NCBI GenBank assembly: GCA_903889845.1
Contig: CAISZB010000565.1
Location: 1-6,194, forward strand
DNA length: 6,194 nucleotides
DNA from: an uncultured Verrucomicrobium sp.
Lineage (GTDB): Bacteria; Verrucomicrobiota; Verrucomicrobiia; Methylacidiphilales; GAS474
Direction: 5' to 3'
Shown: positions 5,380 through 6,194 of the stretch, piece after piece
How the letters are laid out: the number at the start of each line of letters is the position of its first letter
Numbering within the stretch: the first letter of the stretch is position 1
The notes under the pieces: generated by a model
Seen by the model: only the letters and a program-made list of their open reading frames with translations
Database searches by the model: none
What the model was told of the DNA's origin: nothing
Made by a program: the position numbers and the translations under genes

Positions 5380-6194
5380 AAATCGGCCTGCTCCAACTCA
5401 ACTCCACTATCGGAGATTTTTCCGGAAACATTAGCAAACTCCTCGACGGCTACCACAAGCTCTCCGAGGAAGGGGCCGATATCATCGTGACGCCGGAACT
5501 CTACCTGTGCGGGTACGCCGCCCGGGACCTCTTCCTGCGTCCCGACTTCATCGAGGCCACCAAACTCGCCCTCCGCACCGTGGCAAAGGAGACAGCCCGA
5601 GGGGAGGCCGCCCTCTGCGTCGGCTTCGCCGAGCGGAACGACCTCCGCCCGGGACGCCCCCTGTGGAACTCCGTCGCCTGGCTCCACCGGGGCCAGATCG
5701 TCCAGACGATCCACAAGACCCTCCTCCCGACGTACGACGTCTTCGACGAGGACCGCTACTTCGAACCCGCGAAGTCGGCCGCCCTCGTCCGCTGGCAGAA
5801 CCGCCTCATCGGCGTGACCATCTGCGAGGACATCTGGAACGACAACGACTTCTGGCCCGAGGCCGAACGCCGCTACCACTACGACCCGGTCCGCAACCTG
5901 GCCGTCGCCGGGGCGGAGGTCATCCTCAACCTCTCGGCCTCCCCGTGGCACGTGGGGAAGCAGAAGACGCGCAACGCCATGCTGGCCCGCGTCGCCCAGG
6001 ACGAGGGGGTGCCGATCGTCCAGGTAAACCTCGTCGGCGGGAACGACGAACTGATTTTCGACGGCCAGAGCACCGCCTTCGACGCCAGCGGCCAGCTCCT
6101 CTACATCGCCCCCTCCTTCGAGGAGGCGGCCGTCGTCACCGACCTCGGCTCCCCCGAGGCCGTCGAAGCCCCCCCGGCTTCGAGCGAGGAGAAG
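5376..6194 (+). CDS. nadE: Glutamine-dependent NAD+ synthetase, N-terminal (amidase) part, truncated by the window edge
   Basis: This enzyme catalyses the last step of NAD+ synthesis, amidating nicotinic acid adenine dinucleotide with ammonia from glutamine and using ATP. The 273 codons present cover the nitrilase-fold glutaminase domain. The start KIGLLQLNSTIGDFSGN is typical, and the catalytic Glu-Lys-Cys triad is visible: E41 in TPELYLCGY, K114 in HKTLLPTYDVFDEDRYF and C150 in ICEDIWND. Further family blocks are NLSASPWHVGKQ and VNLVGGNDELIFDGQS. Such proteins are usually about 540 residues or more, so the ATP-binding synthetase domain with its SGG-type loop should follow past 6194. The start is firm because an in-frame TAA lies at 5355-5357 and no other ATG intervenes. 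There is no Shine-Dalgarno sequence. A simple nitrilase/amidohydrolase is the alternative but fits the DEDRYF and NDELIFDG blocks less well. Confidence 0.9.
   Translation, partial: MKIGLLQLNSTIGDFSGNISKLLDGYHKLSEEGADIIVTPELYLCGYAARDLFLRPDFIEATKLALRTVAKETARGEAALCVGFAERNDLRPGRPLWNSVAWLHRGQIVQTIHKTLLPTYDVFDEDRYFEPAKSAALVRWQNRLIGVTICEDIWNDNDFWPEAERRYHYDPVRNLAVAGAEVILNLSASPWHVGKQKTRNAMLARVAQDEGVPIVQVNLVGGNDELIFDGQSTAFDASGQLLYIAPSFEEAAVVTDLGSPEAVEAPPASSEEK

Overview
This is a GC-rich bacterial window with five protein-coding genes, the last one cut by the right edge. All five share the same codon habit, with third positions dominated by C and then G (ctc, gtc, atc, gcc, cgc). None of them looks recently acquired by composition. 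No tRNA, rRNA, CRISPR array, insertion sequence or phage gene is visible. The taxon cannot be fixed from this sequence. GC richness, mostly Shine-Dalgarno-free starts and the gene families would fit a Gram-negative-type lineage such as Verrucomicrobiota, but this is only a guess.

Layout: positions 1-194 are a leader region. It may carry the last codons of an upstream gene (to 153), then an AT-rich stretch with a plausible promoter abutting the first start codon. Then follow, on the + strand, a DctA-type C4-dicarboxylate symporter (195-1505), a beta-ketoacyl-ACP synthase of the FabF fold with unusual active-site surroundings (1583-2857), and a 12-helix MFS drug/metabolite exporter (2879-4072). 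On the - strand, convergent with the MFS gene and only 3 bp from it, is a two-module TPR protein (4076-5272). Divergent from that, across a 103-bp AT-richer gap, is the N-terminal nitrilase half of a glutamine-dependent NAD+ synthetase (5376 to the right edge).

How the genes relate: dctA brings succinate, fumarate and malate into the cell and appears to be its own unit. A 77-bp gap with two hairpins separates it from the ketosynthase. The ketosynthase and MFS genes are 21 bp apart and probably co-transcribed, so synthesis of an acyl or polyketide-like product and its export is a possible but unproven link. The TPR gene and nadE share a divergent intergenic region and show no evident functional link to the rest.

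The window is mostly ordinary. The points worth a second look are the possible leaderless start of dctA, the lack of Shine-Dalgarno sequences at four of five genes, the KS motif variants, the bipartite TPR protein, and a 30-codon frame that overlaps the nadE start as ATGA. I found no convincing evidence of a previously undescribed system.
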